Source of the DNA: Apophysomyces variabilis
Taxonomy: Eukaryota > Mucoromycota > Mucoromycetes > Mucorales > Mucoraceae
Length of the DNA stretch: 64,000 nt
Direction: 5' to 3'
Assembly (NCBI GenBank): GCA_002749535.1
Contig: MZZL01000409.1
Span: 1,485,527-1,549,526, forward strand
In this document: positions 12,401 to 25,977 of the stretch, one piece after another
Numbering within the stretch: position 1 is the first letter of the stretch
Layout: each line of letters starts with the position of its first letter
The notes under the pieces: model-generated
Databases searched by the model: none
The model's input: the letters and a program-made list of their open reading frames with translations, nothing else
What the model was told of the DNA's origin: nothing
Position numbers and translations under genes: made by a program

Positions 12401-14609
12401 TTACTGCGGTTTCGCCGAGTAAGCTGAGTAGCATCAATGTTTTCCCAGAACCAGTCGAGCCACAAATCAGGCTTAGCTCGCCATTCGGGAATCTGATATT
12501 AATGTCTTTTAACATGAATATGCTCTCATCGTTCACGTTATCGTCGGCGTTTCCTTCTATAAATGTGGACTTCCAGCCAATGGTAGCATTTGAAAACCCG
12601 ATATGAACTGGCGCATTGAGTTCAACAAGTGAAGCTTGTAAAATTTCTTGTTCGTCCAGAAAGGCCTCGATACGCCGTACGCTAAATCATAGCAACAATC
12701 ATGTTTGAAGACTATTATTATAAAATAATGCTTCAATTTTACCTGATCAATGCCTTGAGCGCTTCAATAAACACTTCAGGAAGAGCGTTGAGAGCAAACC
12801 TGAGTTCGTTAAATACTGCAATGGCTGTAAAAGCAATGGGCGCAGATAACTCTTTGCCTTGTAGCTTGACGAAAGCAGAGAAAGATGCAATGCTCACTAA
12901 GATAGGGGTGCTATCATACAATTTGGATGCAATGTATATGAGAATGGCAATACTATGTTTACTGTACATTACCCTTGCCACAGCCATTGAAACAGAGCTT
13001 CGCACATATATCCGGTTCTTAAGTGGCGTAATTCGATATTACGGATTTCTGCAATTCGTTTTTCCCAATTCGTTTCCCAAGCAAAAAATTTGACCTGCCG
13101 GATTCCTTGCAATACTTCATTCATCACATTGACTCGCTTGTCCCGGGACTCCATAATGCGACTGTTTGTCTTTGCAAAGAGTTTTGCCGTAACGTGAGTG
13201 ATCGGTAGGGTAACAACGAGTACCATAAGACCAACGATGCAGGAAAATCCAAGTAGCTGATAAAGAAGCCATATACCAGCTGCAAGCTCTACTGGAGCGC
13301 TTACCGAGGTATACCACATCCTACAGAAGTCGGATATCCTACTGGTATCGGTGCTCATAAGGTTAAGTATTGTTCCCGCGCTTGAGTCTTTTGCGTCGTC
13401 GGATTCATTGCGCCCTGCAGTAGCATTAACCAAGCTTGGCCTCTCATTCTCCTTGCCAATAGTGTAAGTATTCATTCGCCGGAGAGTCTTACGGTAAATT
13501 TCCAGATCCAACATGGATTTGACCCGTACTTGAGATACACAGGCTAGCATAAGTTATTTTGTTAGCAATGGGCTTCGCAAGCGTCTCGTTTTACTTTTGT
13601 TACCTGCATACCACATTTGGCCGGTAAGCAAACTGGTGAGTACAATCGACCCACCCAAGCAAGCAATGGTTAATAGACCTCGAGCAAGGATGTCGTTGGT
13701 ATCAGTGCCGCGTTCATATTCATGAATCTGGACCAGTAGACGATTAAGAAAAAATGCAGGAGCATAGTACAACGCCGCTGCTGCCAAAGACAGGATAAAT
13801 TGCACAACTAAGGTACTTTGATTGGCCTTAACGATCCGATACAGCAACGACCGATTACGGTGTTTACTAAGTTCCTTGTAGATGTTTTCACCTCGATAAA
13901 TGGGTGGCAATCTAGGCAAGTCATCATCATCAAGTTTTCTCTTGGTATATGCAAGACGTATGAGTGGCGTCATCCAGTCAAAGTAGAGATAATCGAAAAT
14001 GGACGCGACAGTGATATCCACCACTTTCTTCCCTTCTTCATCCAAGAAAGGAGGTCCCCTTGCAGTACTCACTGTCGTATAGACCAGATCCATGCCAATG
14101 ACTAGGCGCATAAATATAGGGAGTCCAGAGAACAAATGCAGAGCGTACAGAGGAGCCGCCCATGCTTCATAAATGGTAACACACCAGGCGACAGTATAAA
14201 AGATGCACAGATGCACATTGAGCAACCATCCCCAGTAGTTTGGCTGTTTATGCCTGAAAGATAATAGCACCAGCAAACAGGCGTACAGCCAGGACATGAG
14301 GGAAAGACAAGCAGCGAACAGACGATAAATATCACGTCGGCCATGATTGATCACTTGTAGTTCGTCATAGATAATATAAATGGCTAGAAATGTCAGAACT
14401 ACGGTTTCAAAGCCAAGTCGTCTAAGACGATCGTTATCCGCAAAGGGAACTGATAGATCACGCCGCGCATCGAGTCTTAGACTCTGTTCTGCAGATCGGC
14501 TCTGCAAAGAGAGGCGACGTTGCACAACAAAAACCGTGGCGCTACAGCAGGCTGCCATAGAGGGAGCGAATAAGGGCAGGTCTTCAGTTGGTATCTGCAC
14601 CATGGTCAC
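9402..14609 (-). CDS. ABCC full transporter, Ybt1/Bpt1-like (MRP family)
   Basis: This large multi-exon gene on the minus strand encodes roughly 1,450-1,500 residues. An N-terminal hydrophobic region (TMD0-like, several helices) precedes TMD1 ([38 protein letters not shown]). NBD1 has Walker A GSTGSGKT, signature [14 protein letters not shown] and Walker [16 protein letters not shown]2 ([39 protein letters not shown]) is followed by NBD2 with Walker A GRTGSGKS, signature [14 protein letters not shown] and Walker [16 protein letters not shown]1 has Asp where NBD2 has the catalytic Glu, the normal ABCC asymmetry. The second half, with [17 protein letters not shown], resembles vacuolar Ybt1/Vmr1-type pumps that move organic anions or glutathione conjugates; substrate and membrane are inferred. 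The last exon ends [16 protein letters not shown] with its stop at 9402-9404. No frameshift was seen. Confidence 0.92.
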
Positions 14610-15838
14610 TGTACTGCGAAGAGAAAAGGGCTCCTTTTGCTGATTCGAATGATAATAAGTCCTTCAAACTTTAAATTTGCTGCGGCAGGCGTAAAAAGCG
14701 GCGAAACTCAGAAATCGGTCATACAGAATTCTGTAACCACGTCTAGTCAATGTTGTTTACAGAAGATGATTAAAGCATATAAAACCATATATCATCTCCT
14801 TACCAATAAAATTTGCTTATGCGGAAGAAATGCGATATAGCACAGTTCAAAGGCCGCGTGTACCTTTTGCAGCAGCTGACTGCAAAGGTGACCAAGCACT
14901 ACAGTTTATTCTGAGTTTCTCCGATTCGCTAATGCTGTGTGACAAGAATGGGTACATGGATAAGAAGCCGACAGCTTCCTTTGCCCGATCTATACCATCG
15001 ATTGAAGGAACTATTGTTTTTTATCCGATACGAAGTTTGTATTGTACGACAGTGGACCTATATCTTCCAATACATCGATATAAGTAAAGAATTGCCTGCA
15101 GTGTCCCAAATCTACGTCGGTCATTAAAAGAGTTGCGCGTGACTTACGGGAAGAAGTAGAAGCAGCCAACTTCTGTTTGTTTCAGGTACGTTCATGAAGA
15201 AGGGACATCCTCTCCAAGTCTGACAAGAAAGCAAATAAAACAAAACAAAAAATCAGAACAAATAGAGAGAGAGAAAAAAATGGCTTATTCATTCTGGAAT
15301 TGGAAGATGCGAATTACAAGTCTTCTGAGCAAGTTGAATCCAAGTGAAACCGACTTGTATGTACAGAAAGTCTAGCGCACAACAGGCTGAATAGATCTCT
15401 CATATGCTCATGCTTGCGTTCGATCGTCTGATGCGGATATATGCGCCTTGCAAGAGCTCTTAACCATCTATATTATATGTATTTCCGTTGCAGCCTTCTA
15501 TCATGGCTTCAGAATGTTGAAAAGCACATAGAATTCAGCTCAACAAAGGAGAAATAAAGGTTACATTCTCCTGCATGGTATATAACAGCTCGCTAGGATG
15601 GGCTTCATGTCCAAAAAGAATGAGTTTCAACTACGTTCAGCTCTATTCTACTCAGAGTAGAAAAGGTTCTGCCATTTTCATTTTCCCACTTTTTGCTGCT
15701 TTTTTCTCGTGATGCCACCCAATCTGAATATGAAACTGAGAAAATAATGATTGGATGTTCCCTTTAAGTGACTACTTTTTTTTAGACAAATACCCTGCCA
15801 GCCTATCAAGCGCGTTCTACTTGACCTTAAGCAACACC
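14610..15838. other. Divergent spacer between ABCC transporter and RAE1
   Basis: About 1.2 kb separates the two divergent starts, so it should carry both promoters. Short frames at 14637-14840 and 14830-15127 have no recognisable content. A purine-rich block (about 15230-15280) and a T run (about 15776-15783) are the only visible compositional features. Confidence 0.55.
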
Positions 15839-17165
15839 ATGGATAGCAAAGATTTCGAGGTAATTATGCCCTGACATTAGCGGCAGAAAGTAAAGAGAGG
15901 AGCATAGATACTTAATGCTCGTGTCCGATAGGTTGCTTCACCGCCAACGGATGGAATATCATCACTCGAGTTCTCACCGCAGGCAGATTATCTTGCAGTG
16001 TCCTCATGGGATAATCAAGTAAGAATAAGCGATCCTTGGACTTCTTCTAGGTATTAACTGTAATAACTGATCATTAGGTACGTATTTACGAAGTTCAACC
16101 AACAGGAAATACTTTGCCAAAAGCAGCTTTCAGCCATGAAGGACCAGCATTGTGCGTGACCTGGAGCAAGGTGCGCGATTTGGATTTGAAAATGAATCGG
16201 GGTTAACCATGTTCTATAGGATGGTACCAAAATTGTGTCTGGTGGTGCTGACAAAGCAGGGCGAATGTACGATGTCGCGACGGGACAGACCAGCCAGATC
16301 GCGCAGCATGCAGAACCAATAAAGTGTGCAAAGTTCTTGGACCAGGCGCAGCAGATCGTTGCCACCGGAAGTTGGGATAAAACAATTAAATACTGGGACC
16401 TGCGTTCTCCACAACCAATCGGCACTGTTCAGCTTCCTGAAAGATGTTATAGCTTGGATTCACAGGGACCTTTGATGGTGGCCGCCTGCGCAGAGAAACA
16501 CATCGCGATTTTTGATCTCAATAACCCGACGGTTATCTTCAAGGTGAGAGGAAATGAATGTACGCGAAATGTTAACTGAATGAACACAGCAAACCACATC
16601 TCCCTTGAAATGGCAAACAAGAGTTGTCTCATGTTTCCCTAATGGCAAAGGTTACGCCGTAGGCTCTATCGAAGGTAGAGTGGGTATTCAGTATGTTGAA
16701 GAGAAGGATCAAAAGTGAGTAAAGATGGATTGTACATGAGCAGATGCTAATTGAAGTGTGCAGGTCAAATTTCTCCTTCAGATGTCACCGTGATGATTCC
16801 AAGAACGTGTTTTCGGTGAATTCTATAAGTTTCCATCCAGTTCATGGTACATTCTCCACAGCCGGTTCGGACGGCACTGTCAGCTTCTGGGATAAAGACT
16901 CAAAACAGCGTTTAAAACCATTCTCTAATGTCAATGGAACTATTCCCTGTGCTAAATTCAACCGTAATGGAACGATTTTCGCTTATGCAGTTAGCTATGA
17001 CTGGTCAAAGGTAAGATATAGAATAACAAGGCGGGTAGATCATGGAATAACCATTGGATCCTCCAATAGGGCTACAAATTTGCATTGCCAACCAATACCA
17101 ACAAAGTGTTTTTACACGCTGTCAGAGAAGAAGACGTCAAACCAAGAGCTGCTAAGAAGCGATAA
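15839..17165 (+). CDS. RAE1: mRNA export factor Rae1/Gle2 (WD40)
   Basis: Seven exons (15839-15859, 15932-16018, 16078-16170, 16220-16543, 16590-16714, 16764-17010, 17070-17165) give 330 residues, close to the family's usual 340-370. Diagnostic blocks are VASPPTDGISSLEFSPQADY, SWDNQVRIYEV, ATGSWDKTIKYWDLRSPQP, CFPNGKGYAVGSIEGRVGIQ, FSFRCHRDD and STAGSDGTVSFWDKDSKQRL, all hallmarks of Rae1/Gle2. The protein forms a propeller that binds the Nup98 GLEBS motif at nuclear pores and supports poly(A) RNA export. The tail VKPRAAKKR is the expected basic end. The N terminus is shorter than in many homologues (MDSKDFE before the first conserved block), so an upstream start or exon is possible. Confidence 0.93.
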
Positions 17166-20100
17166 ATTTTCTGGATAACATGCGATCATTCATTAATACG
17201 ATTAAAAGGAGTAGCAAAGTGCAAGAAATATGCGCACATTGTTTCACATCATGTTTAAAGTTCTGTGGGCTATTCATTACATTTTCTGGAACTGTTAAGG
17301 AAAAAGCCAAGCTGAAGCACAGAAGACAAAAAAATAAAAATAAAAATAAACAGCTCTGCGGTTTTGGAAAGCTGCATTCATACGATGAGCATGATATCGC
17401 CATTTTAGGCTATCCACAGTGAACCAGTCTGTAAGTGGAGGAGGGATAATGGTATCTGAAAGGGAGTCTACTCTATTCTTAGAAACTATTTTGCCAAAAC
17501 CTTATCTAGTGAGATAGGCTGGTATGTAAACTATCAGATGCTTATGTCTCATATGAACTATTGCTTTTTTGTATTTCTGCATTCCTTCCTTTGCTAACTG
17601 TATAGGATGAACCTGAACTGTAACATGTATGCGCATTATCAAATGTTGTGCATTGTGTCAGTTTTAAGCTATTCCAAAATGTCCTAACAGTCAGCATGAT
17701 GTATCTTTACTAACAACGTATTAGAATTTTTTCCACCCTGGGATGATCTGTTACTGCGCCTAAACGTCATCCATACCAGTTTTGCAAGAAGGGTAAGCGT
17801 TACAGCTCCTTCTCGAAAGACATATAAGGAAGAGGTGTCACAGTGATACATGACTTCATCAGAATTAAGCCTGTAGATATAGAACTGCACCAAAACAGAG
17901 ATTGTATTGATTACAACTGTCTGCTCTCCTCGTTAACAAGAAGTCTAAGCCAACCTAAGATTGTGCAGCAACACAAAAAATTCTCCGTCAGGCTGGCATT
18001 GCTATGTTAAAATTGTCGAATATGCGTCTTAATGACATATGCTTGAAAGTATCCGCATGTGTTTCAAAACTATCAACATACTATGCAGATAAGAACAAGG
18101 ATTTGTTTGACAACTCTATGGCACACTGTTAAAGAATGAAGCTGATACGATAATAACCTTGCAGCTATATCACTGATCTTCCCCGAAGCCAAGAAGATAG
18201 AAGCGGATGAGCGATATCATATCTCGTAGAGTATGTTCAGAATGTACTCGAAGGAACCTACATAAACTTATCTTATGGACAGATCAGTTGAAGAAAATAA
18301 TAGACCCGTGAAGCCAGTGATCGTTAAGATAAGGTTTGTCTAGAAATTCTGGACAATGGGCCACACATACCTTACCAGCAACTGTTTGTAAAGTTTATTC
18401 GTTATATTACAACTTTCATATGAACAAACTGTTACATGATCGTAGGTTTAGTTAAAGTGAGAACTGGGTATGGAACAGACTCAGATATTAAGGTTATAGG
18501 TTTCCTATCAGCATATACGGGACAAACATAAAAAAAGTGCATTCTAACAATTGTTCCATGGCTTATTTTTTATTGCCAACATCTCTTGTTGTATCCTTAG
18601 AGAACGCAATAGTTAAGCATTTGAGACATTAAGAATCAAGAAAATAAGATACAATTTTTCTTTTGGGTCACAGAGTAATGGTTTTTCTTTATGAATCCGT
18701 GTTTATCAGCCTTACATTGTCATCCAGACTGGTCTCTTAATGAATGTTTCCTGAACTTAGCACCGGTCATGGGTTGAGGCAAAATTGAAGAGCAAAAGTA
18801 AATACAAAGGAAAAAAAAAAGGCAATAGCCGAACCAAACTTAGCAAAGAACCAAATGTATATTGACGAGATTTCATGTTAAAGTGTAAAGCCGTAAATGA
18901 TCCATAGTTGGGTGTAAATATGCTACTTATACGTAGAGGACCAGAGACAAAAGACGCTGCATATCGGTTGGACAATTCAGGTAAACTATAAACAGGCGGT
19001 TTTATGGAAGTTATGCCAATACTCTCCTCACTTATAGGGTAATGGTGTATAATAATAGTGTTAGTTATTGATAACATAAAGAATCCATTCGCAATGATGA
19101 AATATATCGAAAACATCTAAGCACAGAAGGTATATAGGAAATCCAAGAACTTTTACTGCCCCAATATCTTGTTTGTTACTTTTCTGGCCATAACATAGAT
19201 GAAGCCTCCAAAAAGAAACGGAGGAAGGGATCTTTTTGCTTGCTGGTAAGAATATTACATTGCATATAATTGATGCAGAAAACGTAAAGCTTAAAGTCAT
19301 CTAAAAGTATGCGGTGATTGGATTATGTGCTAGTGGGAGAGTCAAAGAGCATGCCCAATTACGGAAGTAGCGCCATGGATGAGGGGCCGATCGGTTGCGT
19401 AAGGACATGTTCAGGTTTCTGTATCATACATTGCATTACATCGTACAGATTATCAGTTTCTGCAAGATTCTTACTACGTATTATGCTAATCAATGAAGAG
19501 CTGAAAATATTGTTATCTTAACCGAAAGAAAGAAAAAATGCGTAGTGTAACAGTTTCGGCGTCAAACAGAGACTCAGGACGCTTTTTCTTGAGGTTAGGT
19601 TTATCCTGAAAGTATTAGTTCGTCAAACTTAATCACCAGAATTTGTTATATCACGTCTTGATAGGATTTTCGTAGGTCAAACACCGCTCATACGGTAACA
19701 ATACCTAGTTCATTTAGCTTCAAGTTGAAGCGAACCGGCTGGTTACTACTTGGTTTGCGATCTATACTTTTGCCTGTCTAACCGATGTTTATTTTAGTTG
19801 AATGTACGACCTACAAAAAAGCAAATCTGAGTTTCGATGCTTTTTCTCTATTTTTTATATTGGATAATCGCCCAGGATCTGGAGGGGGGGGGGAATGATG
19901 TGTAGCTAAAGCGTAGAGTATAATATAGTCGGGGTTGGTGATTATATTATGGAATATGGATTTGCTAATGAAAACAAAATCCAGAAATTCCCAGGCACCA
20001 TGAAACGGGATTTCCATTAGTCCCAAGAGATCGACATCCTATTACGAATGTCCTCGTCGTCTATACGTTAAAATTTTCTGACTGCTGTCAGCTGACATGC

Positions 20101-20818
20101 ACCTGTCATGGTCTACCAGTATTTCCCATGACGTTTATCCTTGTTTAGCTTTAAGCTATGACAAGAATAAATTCCCTCGCTATTGATGATGATGACCTGC
20201 TTTCTTTCCCCGCAGAAAAAGAAGCTGGCGGGGTTGAAGTGATAGCGAACCCAGATTGGTGCAGCATGATCAAGTCTTTGGGTCACATTGAAAGCATGTG
20301 GAGTTCCAAAGAAAAGGCCTGAATGGGGGGATGAAGGAAGAAATGTCATGTCTTTTTCACTCCAACTTTATGATTACTAGATATATGATACAATGATGGA
20401 TAAGGGAGTAAATCTTGTTTGGAACAAGGAAGATTTAAGGTTATATCGTATATCACTATTATTCACTCTATTTATTGTTTGGATAAACTGAAACACACTA
20501 ATTATTCTAATAAAGAATGATCATAGTTCCAAGGTAAATCAAAGGATATAGTAAAACGCAGGTTATCGGGTGTCAATGTCAGCAAATAGAATTAGACATG
20601 TTAAGAAGGCAGAATAAGATTGTACGATAGAGAAAAGAATGAGATCATTGTCCTGGCGAAACGAACGCTCAGAAAAGAAAACATCGACTCCGTCATGGCG
20701 TTTCACGAGCAACTGGAACTAAATTCGTTACTTCTTATAAACTATACCTCGTCCCGTGATTCAGCCCTACTAATATGGTATCGCTTGAAAAAAGGACAAG
20801 CCATGTGCCTTATAGATT
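17166..20818. other. Long gene-poor AT-rich interval
   Basis: About 3.7 kb has no gene I can support. It contains a ten-G run at 19884-19893, A/T homopolymers, and an open frame at 20113-20349 on the minus strand that reads more like coding sequence than its surroundings but shows no known motif. No terminal repeats or transposase motifs were found by eye. Confidence 0.5.
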
Positions 20819-20819
20819 C

Positions 20820-20827
20820 TATATAAG
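20820..20827 (+). promoter_or_regulatory. TATA box of the CLC exchanger gene
   Basis: TATATAAG lies about 100 bp before the ATG at 20927 in an otherwise gene-free upstream region, and a CT-rich stretch (20868-20895) follows it. Position and match suggest a core promoter; the function is inferred. Confidence 0.45.
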
Positions 20828-20926
20828 TAGACAACACAATCATTCCGAAAAAAACTATCAAGGCTGTCTTCTCGATCTTCTCTCTCTTTTTCTTGTTAGC
20901 TAGAAGCTTGTGAAAGATATCGAAGG

Positions 20927-23900
20927 ATGACAGAGCGTTCAAATCTACTTGATAGGAGAAGATCCAACCAAAATTATCACACTCTCCCTCATTTACCATC
21001 TATTCAGAGTCTTGATCAGTATTCTACCTTTCTATATCCTTCCAACAATTCGACACCTCTTGTCAGCCCTCGCACAGAACATCGATTCAAGCTATTCAAT
21101 AAACGAACTGGCGTCTATGATGAAGATCGAAAAGGTCTAGTCAAGGAAAATACAGGTGTAAGAGTATGGAGCGAATCCTATTCAAGTATAGGTAAAGTTA
21201 TAATCTTTTTTATTCAAAAACATCTACACAATTTCTCACACGCATACATATATTTCTTTTTTTCTCAGATTGGATCCACGACCGTATCAAAGAAGGTCTT
21301 CGTCTACGAAAACTCCGCGATCAGACGGGATGGAGAGGTCGTCTGGAGAATGCCAAGGATGCATCCCAGGCCTGGATTATTGTTATCATTACCGGTGTTA
21401 TCGTTGCTGGAACTGCTTGGTTTATCGATATCTCGCAAGAATGGATGACAGACCTGAAGCAAGGTTATTGCACTACCAAATGGACTTACAATCGTAATTT
21501 CTGCTGCTGGGGTAAGACAGGTACACGTCGCTTGATGAATCTTTTTTATCTTGGTCACAAGACCTCTGACTTGATTCGTTCCTTGTTTTTTTTAATTTCA
21601 GATCACGATACTTGTTCAGCGTGGAGAACTTGGCCCGAAGTTTTTGGTGTACAGAATGCAAACGGAAGTTATTACACAGCCATGTTTATGTACACGTTAT
21701 TTGGTGTAAGTTGTCACACTAAACTTCTGTTGTTCTTTTTTTTGCATGATGAGGTAATTTGTGTCACCCAATACAGTTGTTATTCTCTCTTGTGGCAGCT
21801 CTTATGGTCAAGTACTCCGCGGAAAAAGTCGTCATTCGGACCCCGGAAAGCCGTCCTAAACCATTCTCTAAATCACCCTCCTTCGCTTCAATTACTGCAA
21901 TAGCAGCCGAACAAACCTTGGAAGGAAACGTATCAAAACCAGAAGTCAATGAGACTCAAACAAAGTCCCAGACAAAAATGGCATATTATAGTGCAGGATC
22001 GGGTATCCCCGAAGTCAAGGTCATTCTCAGCGGATTTGTCATCAAACGATACCTTGGCCTAAAGAACTACCTCGTTAAAAGTATTGGCATGGTATATTGA
22101 TAATCTTAAAGTACTCCCTTCTTCTTCCGTAACTCACTAGTAGTCATCCATAGATCTTCTCTGTATCAGCTGGCCTGATCGTCGGAAAAGAAGGTCCGTT
22201 TGTCCACTTGGCTTGTTCAGTAGCCAATATTGTGTGTCGCTTCTTTCCTAAATACAATAAGAACGAAAGTAAGAACTGTTGCTTCCACTCCTTCTTCTCC
22301 TTCTTGCTATTTAACACAATGGTTTCTCATGTGTACCCTATCTTACAGGCAAACAACGAGAAATGCTTTCTGCCGCTGCAGCTGCAGGCGTGACAGTCGC
22401 TTTCGGGGCGCCTATCGGTGGTGTGATCTTCAGTCTTGAAGAAGTGAGCTACTATTTTTCCATCAAAACAATGGTCCGAAGTTTTTGTGCTGCCATGGTG
22501 GCTGCCACTGTTCTTAAGGTACTGATAGAGATGAATACAAAAGTTAAGCCATCGCTCTAAAACGACAAAAAGATCAGCAATCCTTTCGGGACCGGCAAGA
22601 TTGTTCTTTTCCAAGTACAATATGACAAAGAATACCATCTATTCGAAATGGTTCCGTTCCTGATATGCGGCGCTCTGGCGGTATGTAAACATTTATTTCA
22701 ATGCTTCATGACTGGCAGATCTGACGTGAACATATATAGGGATTTCTCGGTGCGTTTATGACATACTTCAACATCAAATATCAACATTTGCGACGATCTT
22801 CATTTCTTGGAAAGTACCCTGTTTTGGAAGTGATAACGATCATGCTCGTCACATCTTTGGTGTGTTTCTGGAACCCGTTCACCAGGTTAGTGACACACGA
22901 TAGTCCATTATTCTTGTTCTCATAACAATTACACAAAGGTTGAGCATGAACGAACTTGCCGCCAATTTATTCTCAGAATGCTCTCCAACAAATGATAATG
23001 CTGGGCTTTGCGCGTATGTAATCACTCTTTTTACCCGTCTGCTAATTACTCATATCGCTATCCCATAATTTACAGCCAATCAATGAGTCAAATCCCTCAG
23101 CTTCTATATCTTCTTATGGCTGCTCTTTTGACTATAACTTGCCTAATGGTAGTCACCTTTGGCTGCCGTGCTCCGGGAGGTCCATTTATGCCAGGTCTCA
23201 TTGTCGGAGCCCTGCTAGGAAGAATCATCGGTCTTATTATGCAATACTTAACCACTACCTACTCTGACGTTTGGCCTTTCACTGTTTGCGCGGAAGACTT
23301 AGAAACGCGTGGCTCATGTGTCATCCCCGGTGTCTACGCGATGGTTGGCGCCGCCTCCAGTCTAGCTGGAGTAACAAAAGCAACAGGTATGGAACCAAAA
23401 TATAACTAAGAACACAACTAAATCCGTTCGCATCTTTCAGTATCTATGGTGGTGATCATGTTTGAATTAACATACTCACTAGTATATGCGGTTGTAAGTA
23501 AATCTCACATATTCCTTATGCTCTTTTGTTGTACAGTCTTTAATTCTCCTTTACTTTTGACTTATAGCCAATCATGTCTGCGGTGATGGTATGTTAGCTG
23601 AGAATGACTACCCATAGATCGATAAATTCACGATTCCTCTCTTTTTTTCTATAGGTGGCGAAATGGACGGCGAATGCCATGTACGAGGAAGGCATTGATG
23701 ATCTCTTGATTGAACTTCAAGGATACCCGTTCTTGGATTGTCGAAAAGAGTATGCACACACTCTGACGGTCCTTGAGTTGACAGAGTACCTGCCAACTAT
23801 CAAGCTAGAAGAACACAATACCGTTAGTAGTTTGCACCGCAAGTTGCAAGCTATATCCTCGATCGGCTATGGCGAAGACGGCGGCTTTCCCATTTTGAGC

Positions 23901-24368
23901 CATGGCAATATATTGGATGGCTATATCGCTACTAGCGAGCTTGCGCATGCTCTCAGCCTAATGAGTGCAACGGCAGATGATAGCCATTCGCTACCGGATG
24001 GTCGGGACGTCGACGATATACCGGTGCACTTTCGGAAGATTGGGCAGCATCATACAGATGGTATGGAAGAATTGTACCTGCTTCCCAACCGTGATGAGTG
24101 CGAAGAGGGAACTGTGACACCATCGAACGACTTATCACAGTATGTTGATCAGGTAAATGAAGCGTAAATGGCGCTGTTGACTTGCTGACTTGTTTCTGAT
24201 CAGGCACCATTGACTATAAACCATAACGCGTCCATGGAACTCTTAATGGAGATATTCATCAAGTTGGGTGCACGATATGTCTGTGTCACGCATTCGAATG
24301 GACGCTTCTTGGGCATCATTCACAAACGGCGCTTGCTTGCCTATCTTAAGGATCTGGATGAACATTAG
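20927..24368 (+). CDS. CLC-type Cl-/H+ exchanger with CBS pair (Gef1/ClC-3 like)
   Basis: Fourteen exons splice to 862 residues; all joins keep frame, including a 21-nt exon at 23568-23588. The selectivity-filter motifs are present: [16 protein letters not shown] (with the gating glutamate) and [20 protein letters not shown]. The sequence [14 protein letters not shown] carries the proton glutamate that marks exchangers of the ClC-3/4/5 and Gef1 group rather than channels. Two C-terminal CBS domains follow, the second ending [20 protein letters not shown]. In fungi such proteins acidify Golgi or late endosomes and affect copper and iron handling. The N-terminal 90 residues are hydrophilic and S/T-rich, with [12 protein letters not shown] before the first helix as in Gef1. 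Location is inferred from the family. It is tandem with MDM10, about 310 bp upstream. Confidence 0.93.
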
Positions 24369-24677
24369 AATCGGTGGTCTGTTTTGCACTCGAAAGGAGA
24401 GCCTTTTTTTTTCTTTGCTATGATTCATTTCATATCTTGTTTTAAATCTTCCGTTGTATATATATTTTTTCTTTTTTGTACATGTCAATTATACATCAAT
24501 CAAGAAAACTGATTGTGTTACCGGCTTGGAAGGGTAACGTTTGATTTGTAGTGTCCATACCCGGGTATCGTTGCGGAGACCAGATATCGGCCGCAAATAT
24601 CATCTCATAAATCAGCTCTGCCCAATTTTGCCTTATCACTTGTGCCTTGAAGACTCTGTTTATTACAATAGTGCAAT

Positions 24678-25977
24678 ATGCACGATTTCATGGGATATTG
24701 CTTGAGATGTTATTACCGATCATCGGGTTGGAATGAGGAGAATCAATACTCGAATTTGTGCTCATGGTCGCGTGCATTACTTGATTTTGACACACCTCGA
24801 GGATTGTCGCTTTATCTCTCAAAGTTACCGACGCCTCAGTTCAAACCGTCTTATACTATGAATGCCTTCCCTTCCCTTAATGGCAGCATTGGCTATCTGT
24901 ACACATCACGTCCTCTTGATGTCGGTACGAGTGCCTCGGTAGATTTCCAGGATATGGTGGATCGTTTTCGCTTTAAACAACCTACTTTACCCGAAACAAC
25001 CGACGACGACAAGAGCGAAGGTAATTGAGCCGTATCTCAGATTCGTTTGTTTTCGGCTTTCAGAACACCCCACTTACAACATGGGCGACAAATACCAAAT
25101 AGTGAAGGATGACTTATTGTACGGTCGAATGTTCTTTCCTGGCGCGTGGCTAGAAGCCATGTATGTTCGACGCCTCTCCAAACATGTTCAATTTCTTGCC
25201 ACAGGCATTAACCACCCTCGTATTCCAACGCCTGAGGTGAGTGCGTTGCCAGATGAACTGATCGGTTTTAATGAGCGAATTCTGCTTCGATCTTTATTTT
25301 AGATAGCTATGCAGCTTCGATACGATGCAGTCAAATGGTGCTCAGAAGCTTCATATACAACTGATAATGGCCTATTTGGAATCCGAGCTTTATATAATTT
25401 CGGTCAATCCATGACGCAGGCGTCAGGTCAATGGTCTATTGGGACAGAGGTGTACTACCGGATATTGGATAAAGGAGGAGGATGTAAGGGCTTTGCTGTT
25501 CATCAGGACGAAAGGGGCTGACTAGATATCCTTTGCATAGTGTCGACCGGACTGCGATACCGGACACATCCGTTGTCGGCATCCCCCCCTACAAGTTTTA
25601 CGTACACGTTAAACCCTGTTGTTGGTCATATGTCGACGGCTTATGCGACTCAGGTTTCAAAAGAGCTTGCACTCTGCTCTCGATTTGATTTCAACATTTA
25701 TTCATACGAAAGCGATCTTGCTCTTGGACTTGAATATCGGACGAAAAGCAAGCCTTCTGTGGGGGCCAAAGAAGATGGAATGGTTACGCTGGAGTCAGAA
25801 AGGACGGAGCAACTGGAAGGTCTAATTAAAGCTAGGATAGGCTTTGTTGAGGGCCTGGCTTTGATGTGGGAAGGGCGGTTTAAGAATACGCTGTTTAGCT
25901 TAGGCCTGACAGCGGATCTGTCAAATGGAACCAACCCTATCCGTACTATTGGTTTAGAAGTTCAATACTTTTCATAA
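24678..25977 (+). CDS. MDM10: Mdm10, mitochondrial outer-membrane beta-barrel of ERMES/SAM
   Basis: Four exons (24678-25020, 25064-25236, 25303-25483, 25541-25977) give 377 residues. The start MHDFMGYCLRCYYRSSGWNE followed by NQYSNL and LLDFDTPRGLSLYLSKLPTP is the Mdm10 signature, and the C terminus (RTIGLEVQYFS) is a beta-signal-like end. Mdm10 anchors the ER-mitochondria encounter structure with Mmm1, Mdm12 and Mdm34, and also helps the SAM complex assemble Tom40. Alternating hydrophobic strands such as SGQWSIGTEVYYRI fit a porin-like barrel. An acidic loop (TTDDDKSE, about residue 110) spans the first splice junction. The 309-bp spacer upstream holds no other gene. Confidence 0.93.

Noticed and set aside
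18757..19300. Minus-strand ORFs of 119 and 79 codons
   Set aside because: Hydrophobic, AT-driven composition with no signal peptide logic or family motif; probably chance.
17166..20926. Possible transposon or viral remnant in the long spacer
   Set aside because: No terminal repeats, reverse transcriptase, integrase or transposase motifs were found by eye on either strand.
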